Source: Magicicada septendecula (Eukaryota; Arthropoda; Insecta; Hemiptera; Cicadidae). Taken from it: DNA of 64,000 bases. Location of the stretch: positions 124,001 through 188,000 of the forward strand of contig JAWRYS010000701.1 of assembly GCA_034769895.1 (NCBI GenBank). Reading direction: 5' to 3'. Positions within the stretch are counted from its first letter, which is position 1; each line of letters starts with the position of its first letter. Below the pieces are notes generated by a model. That model had not been told where the DNA came from, did not search any database, and saw only the letters and a list, made by a program, of their open reading frames with translations. The translations under genes and the position numbers were made by a program. Positions 52,848-64,000 of this stretch are shown here, in pieces.

Positions 52848-53157
52848 ACTAAATACCACGCACCATCAAGAAAAGGGAATGATTTTTTGATAACCGACTA
52901 CAGAAAAAACCATTTAAAAGAGAAGGAAAAATAATGATAATTAAGAAAAAATAATAGGAATAAAGAATAAAGAAACAAAACCGAGATTGAAGGAAGAATA
53001 TTATTCGAGAAAATGAACAATACAAACGAAGATATCAGGAACTGAGCACTATTATGAAAATAACCAAAAGCTCATCAATACAGAATTTGGAAGAGCATAT
53101 GACAGTAAAGAACTATAATAAGGGAATGATATTAAATATCAAAATTGTAAAAGAAAA

Positions 53158-53398
53158 GTAAGAACAACTTACATCAATTATTTGTAGAAACTAGTTTTGA
53201 ATTGAAATATTAAACATTACAAAATTCCAAAAGCAAAGTAAGGACAACTTACATCAATAATGTGAATAAACTAGTCGTGGAAAAGAAATATTAAAATATT
53301 TACGAAGTTCAAAAAGAAGTAAGGACCACTTACATAATATAATGTTAATAACATAATTTGGATGAAAACAAGAGCAAAATAATATTTTTGCGGAATGA
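53158..53398. repeat. 80-bp subrepeat triplet, unit 11
   Basis: Heads at 53158, 53238 and 53319, all arms intact. Confidence 0.7.
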
Positions 53399-53769
53399 AA
53401 AAAAAGGACTATAATCACTACTTTAATTTTAATAAACTTAATTATAATAAAAACCATTGGAAGAATTACTGTCATAATATAAAACAGTAGAACAATTTAT
53501 TGGAAGCAAGATGGAAAAAGAAAAAAAATATATATACTATTAATATTGGTCACCAGAAGATTGTGCGAACAACAGAAGAAGTAAAGAGAATTGAGACGGA
53601 AGATTTACACACCATACCTAGCGATAAGTTATATCAGCAGAGCTTTAAAACATAAGAAGAATAAATGAGATAGAAAATATTAGCAAATTTGAGCAACCAC
53701 GAAGTGATGAATCCAAGGATGTTTTTTATTAGTCGAGAATAGACTATTTTTTAATAATATTTATTTAAT

Positions 53770-53952
53770 GACTGTATGTAGATGTATTCTAGCAGTCTTA
53801 TACTTGAGCAGAGATGATGTTCCTCTGATCTCAGAAAGTGTAGTATGGCCAGCAGGGTATTGAAGCCAGAAGTGCTGCTCTGGACTGCCCCAGCTCACGT
53901 GGCAGGGAATGTTAGGGAATGAATATCCCATGGATGAAGCACCAAGTAAAAG
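53770..53952. repeat. 183-bp GC-richer island, unit 11
   Basis: Consensus island, standard tail. The A/T palindrome downstream is interrupted (GGAATAAAAATTTTTTTT near 54025). Confidence 0.5.
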
Positions 53953-55738
53953 AAAAAAATATATATATAATAATAATAATATATCTCAGATTATAATAAC
54001 TATCTAATAAGAATAAAATAAATGGAATAAAAATTTTTTTTAAAGCTCAACTACGAAGAAGCAGGTATAGAAGTGGGTAGGAAGACAAGGAATATAATAA
54101 ACAATAAATATCATAAGCAATTATTTCATCCATACTAAACGTATGATCTGAATTAATCACTTCTGGAGGAGAGCAATCTGTAGCATGACAGAAAATCTAC
54201 CTCATTATAATTCAAGAATAAGCAAAAATAAAATAAAAACAAAGTGGCATAAAGAAAAATTACTATAATAATTAATCAAGAACAACAGTAAACTGAAATT
54301 CTAGATCCAAAGAAGTCAAGTTCATTAAAACCAAACATACAATCTATAATAAATAATAGGAAGATGATTATAGTCCAACTTATAGTGTAGATAAAAACAG
54401 ATAGAATAGGAGCAGGTAAGGACAAACCATGGATAAACAAACCCACAGAATAAAAAAATAACTATTGAAAAAAACAATACCACATTATAAAAATCAAACC
54501 CCAAAAAGAAAAACATAAGAAAAGTACAATACAATAAAATAAAAACAATGTAAATTAAGTGAAGTAAAGATATTAGATATAAGACAACCTCAAGACAAAA
54601 GATAAAAGCAATTATGTCACAAGATTATATGACTAAGGTGGACAAGTGTAATTTATTTTCATTGTGAAAAGTGACTACTAATAATGCAAATTAAGTGATG
54701 TTCCTTATTCCCCAAGACTAGATAAAATTACTAGAGATAAGATTAGGGAATACAGTGAATAGTAAGGGGAACCAGGGTAAATCCCTAAATCAAAACAAAA
54801 ACAGCAATAGACTGAATAAAAGTTAACTTTAATAAACTGTTTAAATAAAAACAGATTTGTTTTGTTGTGTTAGAAGTTCATTGAACCCATAGCATTGAAT
54901 GCTTGGGATTAAATTCATTTTAAGAGAATATCTTTATTATGTTTTAATAATGTCAATTAATCATAAACTATGTTGTAATTAAGTAAGGGCAATTTAGTTG
55001 TTAGGATTTTATTGGAATTGTATGTCAGAAAGGGTAATAGCAATCTGAAATAATTGTAAACTCAGTGATAGAACTAACATCAATACATAAACCAAATTGT
55101 AAACCTCACTAACATTATAAATTATTAGTAAATAAGTTAATGAAACAAATTAAATGAATGAAAATTGTTGAATTTAACACAATAACAATTTATTATAAAA
55201 TATGTAACAACACTTTGTGAAAGTAATTAAGGAATGTATAGGATAATATTAGAAAAAGGCAAGTGTACTAGCACTGGGGCCTAGAGAAAAGCCTAAATTG
55301 AAGGTAGTGTTCAAATTAGCTAAGTAAATCATCAAATTACTGAGAATTAAAGAAACCAAATCATAATAATTCAATCAATGATCTTGTTTAATGATAATTG
55401 GAATTTAACATATACTGTAAACCATTTAATTTGTAAGGAAGTAAAGTAGGTAAGGCCTACAAGCAAACATTATGTAAATATGACTTTCGAGTTAAAAAAT
55501 ACTATAAAATATACCATGTATGGTATTAAATTATGCAGAATTAAATAAGGAATTTGATTATGTAATTAGAATTTAATAAGAATAGATAATAATCAAAATG
55601 TAATTTTTAATATAATGTAAAATTCAATTCTTTTGAACAAAATAAATCTTGAGACTTAAGTATCAGCTGACTGAAAACAATGTAAATTTACTAATAAATC
55701 AGCCAGGCCTAATAAATGATGCAGAAAAAACTGGGAGT

Positions 55739-56568
55739 TGATCGTTAAACGTCAAGGCGAACACATCAGAATGATATAGCTAAAAAGGATAAAAAATTTT
55801 TTGACATGAACTAAGCTTAAGAAATGAAATTTAAAATATGAGTTGTTCATACAAAAGTTAAATAACCAAACCATTACTTTTATGAAGATTGACAATTATA
55901 AACCAGATATAGGAACAGTCCAGGCACTAATCGAGAAATTTCCAATGTGAATATTATCACGACGTTCTGGATGAACTATTTGAAACAAAGACACTTTTAA
56001 CCAACACCTATTACCGAAACTAAAACGGATTACGAACACTGAATCATCACACTACAACAAGAAAATTAATAACTACTGCTCTGATGAGGGACACTTAAAG
56101 AATTAACATTTAAAAAAGAAACCAAATCGACCTGAGATAAGAGTTTCGAGCAGTGAATAAGTATTCGTCTCAAAGTCGACTAATCGCAACGAGATCAATA
56201 AATTGAATTAAATATTCCATATTTGAGTTTTATTTCTTTGCAAAGTATACAATTAAAAGAATTTCAGATATTAATTGAAACCTGGACGTCAAGGAAGAAG
56301 AGAACGACATCGAAAAGGAGTAATAACACCGAATCTACAAATACAATAAATCGCTTATTCAAATCACATAATCTATTTAATGTTTTAAACAAATTATTCA
56401 TCACCAACCAAAATAAGTAAAATATGAAAGGAATTAAAATAATAACTAGAATTAATACAATAAATCATAAACTTAAAATAAATAAATAAAAAAAAAAAGT
56501 CTCAATAAATTAAATTTAAACATCATATTTTTATCTTTAATAATATCAATAAAACAGGTTTCGTTACA
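55739..56568 (+). repeat. Candidate solo LTR, unit 12
   Basis: 830 bp. GAATTAACATTT near 56100 is shared with units 1 and 13. Confidence 0.4.
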
Positions 56569-56571
56569 AAG

Positions 56572-56718
56572 TGGCACCCAACGTGGGGCATTATTTTAAA
56601 GGAATCCGCTACTCAGAAAGAAGATAGAAATAAATTCCAGACTATAAATAGGAATATTCTCATCTATTTCGGCAACATAAAACGTTCTGTTACAAAGTGG
56701 CGCTCCAACTTAAGGGGC
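56572..56718 (+). promoter_or_regulatory. Primer-binding site pair, unit 12
   Basis: First site 56572-56589; second 56698-56718, CpG intact. Confidence 0.75.
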
Positions 56719-56813
56719 TAAAATTAGGAATTGATAGGCAAAAGAAATAAAAATAATCTGCCTAATTTCCAATTTTACCTGGCAACTGTTACAAGCTCAG
56801 AATGGTAATAAAA

Positions 56814-57749
56814 ATGCACAGGAGAGCAACATAAAAGAAAAGGGCGGCAGAAGCCAAGAAAGAGATTCACATGGAAGACAAAGAGACGATGCCAGTGGAA
56901 GACATGGAGATGATACTACCGCTTGCTGAACCAACCAAACCCGTGTTACAGGAGAAACAACCAGAAAACCCCACACAAACAGAGAACGTCATCTTACAGG
57001 ACATGATAAAACTTATGGGGGAATTCAGCAGAACAATAATTGAGAAAATAGATGAAAACAGCAAAAAATTCAGAAGAAAATAGATGATAGTTATAAAAAA
57101 TTAACGAAAGAATTATGTCAGAAAATGGATGATATGACCAAAGAAATAATCAATGATACTAAACTGTGGAGGGAAGAATTAAAAAATGATAGCAAACCAG
57201 GAACAGAAGAAATACCAAACGATAAAAAAATGGAACAAGTAAATCAGAAAATAGAAGACAGTAGGAAGGAAATGGAAATGAAGACAAAGAAAATGAGACA
57301 AATGCATCAAAGGAAACTAATAAAAACATGGGAAGAGTTGGAGATAATGAACAATGGGCTAATTAATGTATTTAATATCCCAATTACCGACGATAAAGAA
57401 ATCATGAATTTCAAAGATTATAGAAGGAGGTCAAAAGAAATTTCAGAAATGACACAATCAAAAAGTATGTAACCACTTAAAAAAGACTACAGGTAAATGG
57501 AATACACCAGAAATAGAAATACATGATAAAACATCAGTGATATAATTAATCATTGATGTACCAGTGACATTTTGGTTTAGTAAACTATATGATAGAGTGA
57601 TTCAAATAAGCCTTGAAACAAATAAAAAAATAACAGCAGAAAAAATGAAATACAAGGGAGAAGCGAGAGATGTCACAAGAACAGAAATAATTCTGAAAAC
57701 GATGGTAGTCCGGACAATAAGGGCAACTGAGATTATGGACCATGGATAA
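56814..57749 (+). pseudogene. Broken gag-like ORF, unit 12
   Basis: Pieces at 56871-57083, 57125-57472 and 57564-57749; consensus apart from the C-terminal Lys of piece B. Confidence 0.55.
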
Positions 57750-58059
57750 ACTAAATACCACGCACCATCAAGAAAAGGGACTGATTTTTTGATAACCGAC
57801 TACAGAAAAAACCATTTAAAAGAGAAGGAAAAATAATGATAATTAAGAAAAAATAATAGGAATAAAGAATAAAGAAACAAAACCGAGATTGAAGGAAGAA
57901 TATTATTCGAGAAAATGAACAATACAAACGAAGATATCAGGAACTGAGCACTATTATGAAAATAACCAAAAGCTCATCAATACAGAATTTGGAAGAGCAT
58001 ATGACAGTAAAGAACTATAATAAGGGAATGATATTAAATATCAAAATTGTAAAAGAAAA

Positions 58060-58300
58060 GTAAGAACAACTTACATCAATTATTTGTAGAAACTAGTTTT
58101 GAATTGAAATATTAAACATTACAAAATTCCAAAAGCAAAGTAAGGACAACTTACATCAATAATGTGAATAAACTAGTCGTGGACAAGAAATATTAAAATA
58201 TTTACGAAGTTCAAAAAGAAGTAAGGACCACTTACATAATATAATGTTAATAACATAATTTGGATGAAAACAAGAGCAAAATAATATTTTTGCGGAATGA
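58060..58300. repeat. 80-bp subrepeat triplet, unit 12
   Basis: Heads at 58060, 58140 and 58221, all arms intact; GTGGACAAG form. Confidence 0.7.
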
Positions 58301-58671
58301 AAAAAAAGGACTATAATCACTACTTTAATTTTAATAAACTTAATTATAATAAGAACCATTGGAAGAATTACTGTCATAATATAAAACAGTAGAACAATTT
58401 ATTGGAAGCAAGATGGAAAAAGAAAAAAAATATATATACTATTAATATTGGTCACCAGAAGATTGTGCGAACAACAGAAGAAGTAAAGAGAATTGAGACG
58501 GAAGATTTACACACCATACCTAGCGATAAGTTATATCAGCAGAGCTTTAAAACATAAGAAGAATAAATGAGATAGAAAATATTAGCAAATTTGAGCAACC
58601 ACGAAGTGATGAATCCAAGGATGTTTTTTATTAGTCGAGAATAGACTATTTTTTAATAATATTTATTTAAT

Positions 58672-58854
58672 GACTGTATGTAGATGTATTCTAGCAGTCT
58701 TATACTTGAGCAGAGATGATGTTCCTCTGATCTCAGAAAGTGTAGTATGGCCAGCAGGGTATTGAAGCCAGAAGTGCTGCTCTGGACTGCCCCAGCTCAC
58801 GTGGCAGGGAATGTTAGGGAATGAATATCCCATGGATGAAGCACCAAGTAAAAG
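58672..58854. repeat. 183-bp GC-richer island, unit 12
   Basis: Consensus island, standard tail. Confidence 0.5.
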
Positions 58855-60639
58855 AAAAAAATATATATATAATAATAATAATATATCTCAGATTATAATA
58901 ACTATCTAATAAGAATAAAATAAATGGAAAAAAAATTTTTTTTAAAGCTCAACTACAAAGAAGCAGGTATAGAAGTGGGTAGGAAGACAAGGAATATAAT
59001 AAACAATAAATATCATAAGCAATTATTTCATCCATACTAAACGTATGATCTGAATTAATCACTTCTGGAGGAGAGCAATCTGTAGCATGACAGAAAATCT
59101 ACCTCATTATAATTCAAGAATAAGCAAAAATAAAATAAAAACAAACTGGCATAAAGAAAAATTACTATAATAATTAATCAAGAACAACAGTAAACTGAAA
59201 TTCTAGATCCAAAGAAGTCAAGTTCATTAAAACCAAACATACAATCTATAATAAATAATAGGAAGATGATTATAGTCCAACTTATAGTGTAGATAAAAAC
59301 AGATAGAATAGGAGCAGGTAAGGACAAACCATGGATAAACAAACCCACAGAATAAAAAAATAACTATTGAAAAAAACAATACCACATTATAAAAATCAAA
59401 CCCCAAAAAGAAAAACATAAGAAAAGTACAATACAATAAAATAAAAACAATGTAAATTAAGTGAAGTAAAGATATTAGATATAAGACAACCTCAAGACAA
59501 AAGATAAAAGCAATTATGTCACAAGATTATATGACTAAGGTGGACAAGTGTAATTTATTTTCATTGTGAAAAGTGACTACTAATAATGCAAATTAAGTGA
59601 TGTTCCTTATTCCCCAAGACTAGATAAAATTACTAGAGATAAGATTAGGGAATACAGTGAATAGTAAGGGGAACCAGGGTAAATCCCTAAATCAAAACAA
59701 AAACAGCAATAGACTGAATAAAAGTTAACTTTAATAAACTGTTTAAATAAAAACAGATTTGTTTTGTTGTGTTAGAAGTTCATTGAACCCATAGCATTGA
59801 ATGCTTGGGATTAAATTCATTTTAAGAGAATATCTTTATTATGTTTTAATAATGTCAATTAATCATAAACTATGTTGTAATTAAGTAAGGGCAATTTAGT
59901 TGTTAGGATTTTATTGGAATTGTATGTCAGAAAGGGTAATAGCAATCTGAAATAATTGTAAACTCAGTGATAGAACTAACATCAATACATAAACCAAATT
60001 GTAAACCTCACTAACATTATAAATTATTAGTAAATAAGTTAATGAAACAAATTAAATGAATGAAAATTGTTGAATTTAACACAATAACAATTTATTATAA
60101 AATATGTAACAACACTTTGTGAAAGTAATTAAGGAATGTATAGGATAATATTAGAAAAAGGCAAGTGTACTAACACTGGGGCCTAGAGAAAAGCCTAAAT
60201 TGAAGGTAGTGTTCAAATTAGCTAAGTAAATCATCAAATTACTGAGAATTAAAGAAACCAAATCATAATAATTCAATCAATGATCTTGTTTAATGATAAT
60301 TGGAATTTAACATATACTGTAAACCATTTAATTTGTAAGGAAGTAAAGTAGGTAAGGCCTACAAGCAAACATTATGTAAATATGACTTTCGAGTTAAAAA
60401 ATACTATAAAATATACCATGTATGGTATTAAATTATGCAGAATTAAATAAGGAATTTGATTATGTAATTAGAATTTAATAAGAATAGATAATAATCAAAA
60501 TGTAATTTTTAATATAATGTAAAATTCAATTCTTTTGAACAAAATAAATCTTGAGACTTAAGTATCAGCTGACTGAAAACAATGTAAATTTACTAATAAA
60601 TCAGCCAGGCCTAATAAATGATGCAGAAAAAACTGGGAG

Positions 60640-61471
60640 TTGATCGTTAAACGTCAAGGCGAACACATCAGAATGATATAGCTAAAAAGGATAAAAAATT
60701 TTTTGACATGAACTAAGCTTAAGAAATGAAATTTAAAATATGAGTTGTTCATACAAAAGTTAAATAACCAAACCATTACTTTTATGAAGATTGACAATTA
60801 TAAACCAGATATAGGAACAGTCCAGGCACTAATCGAGAAATTTCCAATGTGAATATTATCACGACGTTCTGGATGAACTATTTGAAACAAAGACACTTTT
60901 AACCAACACCTATTACCGAAACTAAAACGGATTACGAACACTGAATCATCACACTACAACAAGAAAATTAATAACTACTGCTCTGATGAGGGACACTTAA
61001 AGAATTAACATTTAAAAAAGAAACCAAATCGACCTGAGATAAGAGTTTCGAGCAGTGAATAAGTATTCGTCTCAAAGTCGACTAATCACAACGAGATCAA
61101 TAAATTGAATTAAATATTCCATATTTGAGTTTTATTTCTTTGCAAAGTATACAATTAAAAGAATTTCAGATATTAATTGAAACCTGGACGTCAAGGAAGA
61201 AGAGAACGACATCGAAAAGGAGTAATAACACCGAATCTACAAATACAATAAATCGCTTATTCAAATCACATAATCTATTTAATGTTTTAAACAAATTATT
61301 CATCACCAACCAAAATAAGTAAAATATGAAAGGAATTAAAATAATAACTAGAATTAATACAATAAATCATAAACTTAAAATAAATAAATAAAAAAAAAAA
61401 TGTCTCAATAAATTAAATTTAAACATCATATTTTTATCTTTAATAATATCAATAAAACAGGTTTCGTTACA
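60640..61471 (+). repeat. Candidate solo LTR, unit 13
   Basis: 832 bp. A private G-to-A change (CTAATCACAACG near 61081) removes a CpG. Confidence 0.4.
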
Positions 61472-61474
61472 AAG

Positions 61475-61621
61475 TGGCACCCAACGTGGGGCATTATTTT
61501 AAAGGAATCCGCTACTCAGAAAGAAGATAGAAATAAATTCCAGACTATAAATAGGAATATTCTCATCTATTTCGGCAACATAAAACGTTCTGTTACAAAG
61601 TGGCGCTCCAACTTAAGGGGC
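61475..61621 (+). promoter_or_regulatory. Primer-binding site pair, unit 13
   Basis: First site 61475-61492; second 61601-61621, CpG intact. Confidence 0.75.
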
Positions 61622-61716
61622 TAAAATTAGGAATTGATAGGCAAAAGAAATAAAAATAATCTGCCTAATTTCCAATTTTACCTGGCAACTGTTACAAGCT
61701 CAGAATGGTAATAAAA

Positions 61717-62652
61717 ATGCACAGGAGAGCAACATAAAAGAAAAGGGCGGCAGAAGCCAAGAAAGAGATTCACATGGAAGACAAAGAGACGATGCCAGTG
61801 GAAGACATGGAGATGATACTACCGCTTGCTGAACCAACCAAACCCGTGTTACAGGAGAAACAACCAGAAAACCCCACACAAACAGAGAACGTCATCTTAC
61901 AGGACATGATAAAACTTATGGGGGAATTCAGCAGAACAATAATTGAGAAAATAGATGAAAACAGCAAAAAATTCAGAAGAAAATAGATGATAGTTATAAA
62001 AAATTAACGAAAGAATTATGTCAGAAAATGGATGATATGACCAAAGAAATAATCAATGATACTAAACTGTGGAGGGAAGAATTAAAAAATGATAGCAAAC
62101 CAGGAACAGAAGAAATACCAAACGATAAAAAAATGGAACAAGTAAATCAGAAAATAGAAGACAGTAGGAAGGAAATGGAAATGAAGACAAAGAAAATGAG
62201 ACAAATGCATCAAAGGAAACTAATAAAAACATGGGAAGAGTTGGAGATAATGAACAATGGGCTAATTAATGTATTTAATATCCCAATTACCGACGATAAA
62301 GAAATCATGAATTTCAAAGATTATAGAAGGAGGTCAAAAGAAATTTCAGAAATGACACAATCAAAAAGTATGTAACCACTTAAAAAAGACTACAGGTAAA
62401 TGGAATACACCAGAAATAGAAATACATGATAAAACATCAGTGATATAATTAATCATTGATGTACCAGTGACATTTTGGTTTAGTAAATTATATGATAGAG
62501 TGATTCAAATAAGCCTTGAAACAAATAAAAAAATAACAGCAGAAAAAATGAAATACAAGGGAGAAGCGAGAGATGTCACAAGAACAGAAATAATTCTGAA
62601 AACGATGGTAGTCCGGACAATAAGGGCAACTGAGATTATGGACCATGGATAA
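61717..62652 (+). pseudogene. Broken gag-like ORF, unit 13
   Basis: Pieces at 61774-61986, 62028-62375 and 62467-62652. C-terminal Lys in piece B and one silent change in piece C. Confidence 0.55.
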
Positions 62653-62962
62653 ACTAAATACCACGCACCATCAAGAAAAGGGACTGATTTTTTGATAACC
62701 GACTACAGAAAAAACCATTTAAAAGAGAAGGAAAAATAATGATAATTAAGAAAAAATAATAGGAATAAAGAATAAAGAAACAAAACCGAGATTGAAGGAA
62801 GAATATTATTCGAGAAAATGAACAATACAAACGAAGATATCAGGAACTGAGCACTATTATGAAAATAACCAAAAGCTCATCAATACAGAATTTGGAAGAG
62901 CATATGACAGTAAAGAACTATAATAAGGGAATGATATTAAATATCAAAATTGTAAAAGAAAA

Positions 62963-63203
62963 GTAAGAACAACTTACATCAATTATTTGTAGAAACTAGT
63001 TTTGAATTGAAATATTAAACATTACAAAATTCCAAAAGCAAAGTAAGGACAACTTACATCAATAATGTGAATAAACTAGTCGTGGACAAGAAATATTAAA
63101 ATATTTACGAAGTTCAAAAAGAAGTAAGGACCACTTACATAATATAATGTTAATAACATAATTTGGATGAAAACAAGAGCAAAATAATATTTTTGCGGAA
63201 TGA
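62963..63203. repeat. 80-bp subrepeat triplet, unit 13
   Basis: Heads at 62963, 63043 and 63124, all arms intact. Confidence 0.7.
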
Positions 63204-63574
63204 AAAAAAAGGACTATAATCACTACTTTAATTTTAATAAACTTAATTATAATAAGAACCATTGGAAGAATTACTGTCATAATATAAAACAGTAGAACAA
63301 TTTATTGGAAGCAAGATGGAAAAAGAAAAAAAATATATATACTATTAATATTGGTCACCAGAAGATTGTGCGAACAACAGAAGAAGTAAAGAGAATTGAG
63401 ACGGAAGATTTACACACCATACCTAGCGATAAGTTATATCAGCAGAGCTTTAAAACATAAGAAGAATAAATGAGATAGAAAATATTAGCAAATTTGAGCA
63501 ACCACGAAGTGATGAATCCAAGGATGTTTTTTATTAGTCGAGAATAGACTATTTTTTAATAATATTTATTTAAT

Positions 63575-63757
63575 GACTGTATGTAGATGTATTCTAGCAG
63601 TCTTATACTTGAGCAGAGATGATGTTCCTCTGATCTCAGAAAGTGTAGTATGGCCAGCAGGGTATTGAAGCCAGAAGTGCTGCTCTGGACTGCCCCAGCT
63701 CACGTGGCAGGGAATGTTAGGGAATGAATATCCCATGGATGAAGCACCAAGTAAAAG
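63575..63757. repeat. 183-bp GC-richer island, unit 13
   Basis: Consensus island; the tail ends AATAATAATAAATCTC, a private rearrangement of the (TAA)n part. Confidence 0.5.
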
Positions 63758-64000
63758 AAAAAAATATATATATAATAATAATAATAAATCTCAGATTATA
63801 ATAACTATCTAATAAGAATAAAATAAATGGAAAAAAAATTTTTTTTAAAGCTCAACTACAAAGAAGCAGGTATAGAAGTGGGTAGGAAGACAAGGAATAT
63901 AATAAACAATAAATATCATAAGCAATTATTTCATCCATACTAAACGTATGATCTGAATTAATCACTTCTGGAGGAGAGCAATCTGTAGCATGACAGAAAA

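Larger units (their letters stand above)
49509..54411. repeat. Repeat unit 11
   Basis: Length 4903 bp. It has private CCACGGTAAATC and AAACCGCAATAG near 49870-49905, which add two CpGs to an otherwise CpG-poor block. It ends with AGATAAAAACAG, as units 6 and 12 do. Confidence 0.95.
54412..59313. repeat. Repeat unit 12
   Basis: Length 4902 bp. It shares CTACAAAGAAG (a lost CpG) with unit 13, and the AGAAGTAAAGAGAATTGAGACGG form with units 11 and 13. It ends AGATAAAAACAG. Confidence 0.95.
1..64000. repeat. Tandem array of ~4.9 kb macrosatellite units (12 full + 1 partial)
   Basis: The same sequence recurs head-to-tail across the whole window. Measured at the recurring GCAGGTAAGG, unit starts are 1, 4902, 9804, 14707, 19609, 24511, 29369, 34272, 39687, 44598, 49509, 54412 and 59314. 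The modal length is 4902-4903 bp; exceptions are units 6 (4858), 8 (5415), 9 and 10 (4911 each). All copies have the same orientation and no spacer. No other sequence type interrupts the array. It is best described as a macrosatellite derived partly from an LTR retrotransposon; whether it is centromeric, on a sex chromosome or elsewhere cannot be told from the sequence. Confidence 0.97.
59314..64000. repeat. Repeat unit 13 (cut by window end)
   Basis: 4687 bp present; it stops at CATGACAGAAAA, about 215 bp before the expected unit end, so the array continues beyond the window. Closest to unit 12. Confidence 0.95.

Noticed and set aside
1..64000. Array as a purely artificial assembly collapse or expansion
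   Set aside because: Units carry distinct indels and substitutions (units 1, 6, 8, 9 and 13), so they are separate copies; exact copy number still needs read support.

Overview
The window is one uninterrupted head-to-tail tandem array of a ~4.9 kb unit: twelve complete copies and a thirteenth cut by the window end. It is very AT-rich and the + strand is dominated by A. It has no intact gene, operon, tRNA, rRNA or CRISPR array. Long, near-identical, non-coding tandem units carrying retrotransposon debris indicate nuclear satellite (macrosatellite) DNA of a eukaryote. The LTR-retrotransposon primer-binding site (complementary to the 3' end of tRNA-Lys) and the Lys/Glu-rich gag-like remnant suggest an animal, perhaps an arthropod; the species cannot be named from the sequence.

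Layout of one unit (unit 1 coordinates; each unit is phased at its GCAGGTAAGG). (a) 1-1323: AT-rich non-coding block with no CpG at all in unit 1 and about one in later units. (b) 1324-2154: CpG-containing block, proposed here to be a solo LTR (TG...CA, preceded by a purine-rich stretch). (c) 2158-2304: a tRNA-Lys-type primer-binding site and a second, decayed copy 126 bp downstream. (d) 2400-3337: a broken gag-like reading frame in three pieces. (e) 3338-3647: no recognisable feature, scattered stops. (f) 3648-3888: three ~80-bp subrepeats, each starting with the small inverted repeat GTAAG-N5-CTTAC. (g) 3889-4259: no gene; AT-rich with short palindromes. (h) 4260-4442: a GC-richer, hairpin-prone island of exactly 183 bp in every unit, followed by an A-rich/(TA)n/(TAA)n tail to about 4474. 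(i) 4475-4901: AT-rich, with an A-run/T-run palindrome near 4516-4531.

The unit therefore looks like a decayed, pol-less LTR-retrotransposon fragment joined to ~1.75 kb of CpG-depleted DNA and then amplified. The same stops and frameshift occur in all copies, so amplification followed loss of coding capacity. Unit 1 is visibly the most divergent copy, as expected near an array edge. Units 2-13 are nearly identical, with variants shared between neighbours and sometimes between alternate or distant units, which points to unequal exchange or gene conversion. Structural exceptions are a 43-bp deletion in unit 6, a 518-bp internal duplication in unit 8, and tail-length changes in units 8, 9, 10 and 13. 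The array runs off the right end of the window and probably also the left.
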